DNA from: a virus
Virus record (IMG/VR): IMGVR_UViG_3300035670_007999
Span: 1-22,114 of that record
DNA: 22,114 bases
Direction: 5' to 3' (one strand)
Shown here: positions 21,974 through 22,114 of the stretch, one piece after another
Position numbering within the stretch: position 1 is the first letter of the stretch
Layout: the number at the start of each line of letters is the position of its first letter
Program-made: the position numbers and the translations under genes
The notes under the pieces: generated by a model
What the model was told of the DNA's origin: nothing
The model's database searches: none
What the model saw: the letters and a program-made list of their open reading frames with translations, nothing else

Positions 21974-22001
21974 TTTCCGTTAGGAAAGCGCGTGCTACAC
22001 T
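21974..22001 (+). promoter_or_regulatory. possible promoter with small inverted repeat
   Basis: TACACT at 21996-22001 can be a -10, and TTTCCG (21974-21979), 16 nt upstream, a weak -35. TTTCC, GTTA, GGAAA (21974-21987) is a 5-bp inverted repeat. The ATG at 22008 is only 7 nt past the -10, so the transcript might be almost leaderless. The evidence is thin. Confidence 0.3.
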
Positions 22002-22007
22002 GCCCGC

Positions 22008-22114
22008 ATGTCCGCCGCCCGCCACCTCCGCGCCATCCCAGATCACCCGGAACTATTCGTCTTGCCGGACAAGATCTCCGCTCTCCAGCTTCCGCCGCTG
22101 CCGGATAAATTCAC
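22008..22114 (+). CDS. 5' end of a plus-strand gene (partial)
   Basis: An ATG at 22008 opens a frame reading MSAARHLRAIPDHPELFVLP and continuing to the window edge without stop. It is divergent from the late operon. No family is visible in 35 residues. It could be an early or middle gene of the phage or a host gene. Confidence 0.5.
   Translation, partial: MSAARHLRAIPDHPELFVLPDKISALQLPPLPDKF

Noticed and set aside
1-22114. Frequent word CTAAC/GTTAG as a possible signal
   Set aside because: A rough expectation from base composition is about 30 occurrences on both strands, close to what I noticed, and they show no consistent position.
1-22114. tRNA or rRNA genes
   Set aside because: No cloverleaf-like sequence or ribosomal RNA segment was recognised on either strand.

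Overview
The window reads as the late (packaging, capsid, tail, lysis) region of a tailed phage or prophage with a Mu-related head module. Twenty-two confident genes on the minus strand run right to left: lysis genes (about 20.4-21.8 kb), the packaging trio with a DUF2730-like protein, a winged-helix VpaChn25_0724-like protein and a DUF3486-like small terminase (19.1-20.4 kb), a GpA-like large terminase (17.1-19.1 kb), a DUF935-type portal (14.6-16.8 kb), a Mu I-like protease/scaffold, a decoration protein, the major capsid protein and a head-completion protein (9.8-13.8 kb), minor head and tail-completion genes (7.5-9.8 kb), then tail tube, tape measure, tail hub and distal proteins (0.1-7.3 kb). 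I see no contractile sheath and no Mu baseplate set, and the tape measure is short (463 residues), so a non-contractile tail is likely, as in B3-like transposable siphoviruses. No transposase, integrase or repressor lies in the window; the early region is probably beyond the right edge.

The host is uncertain. Sampled lines of typical genes are about 63-72 % G+C, start codons lack Shine-Dalgarno sequences and sit behind A/C-rich leaders, and many intergenic gaps are filled with heptanucleotide repeats. This would fit a Verrucomicrobiota-like host; that is an inference and not shown by any marker gene.

Two small plus-strand cassettes break the minus-strand late operon. One (13.89-14.57 kb) has its own promoter, a perfect 8+8 inverted repeat between -35 and -10, a helix-turn-helix gene, a second small DNA-binding gene and a rho-independent terminator. 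The other (3.39-3.62 kb) encodes a zinc-ribbon membrane protein. Both look like morons.

The most notable item is the portal. It is about 745 residues long, and between the portal core and the usual C-terminal tail it carries roughly 170 residues resembling the ADP-ribosyltransferase-like (ART/polyvalent) domains normally attached to MuF-type head proteins. That segment has clearly lower G+C (about 45 % in two sampled 60-base lines against 63 % in the portal core) and is followed, in frame, by one of the heptad-repeat elements. These elements (heptad array, hairpin core, often an inverted heptad array) occur about ten times in the window, fill most larger gaps between genes, and even encode protein termini.
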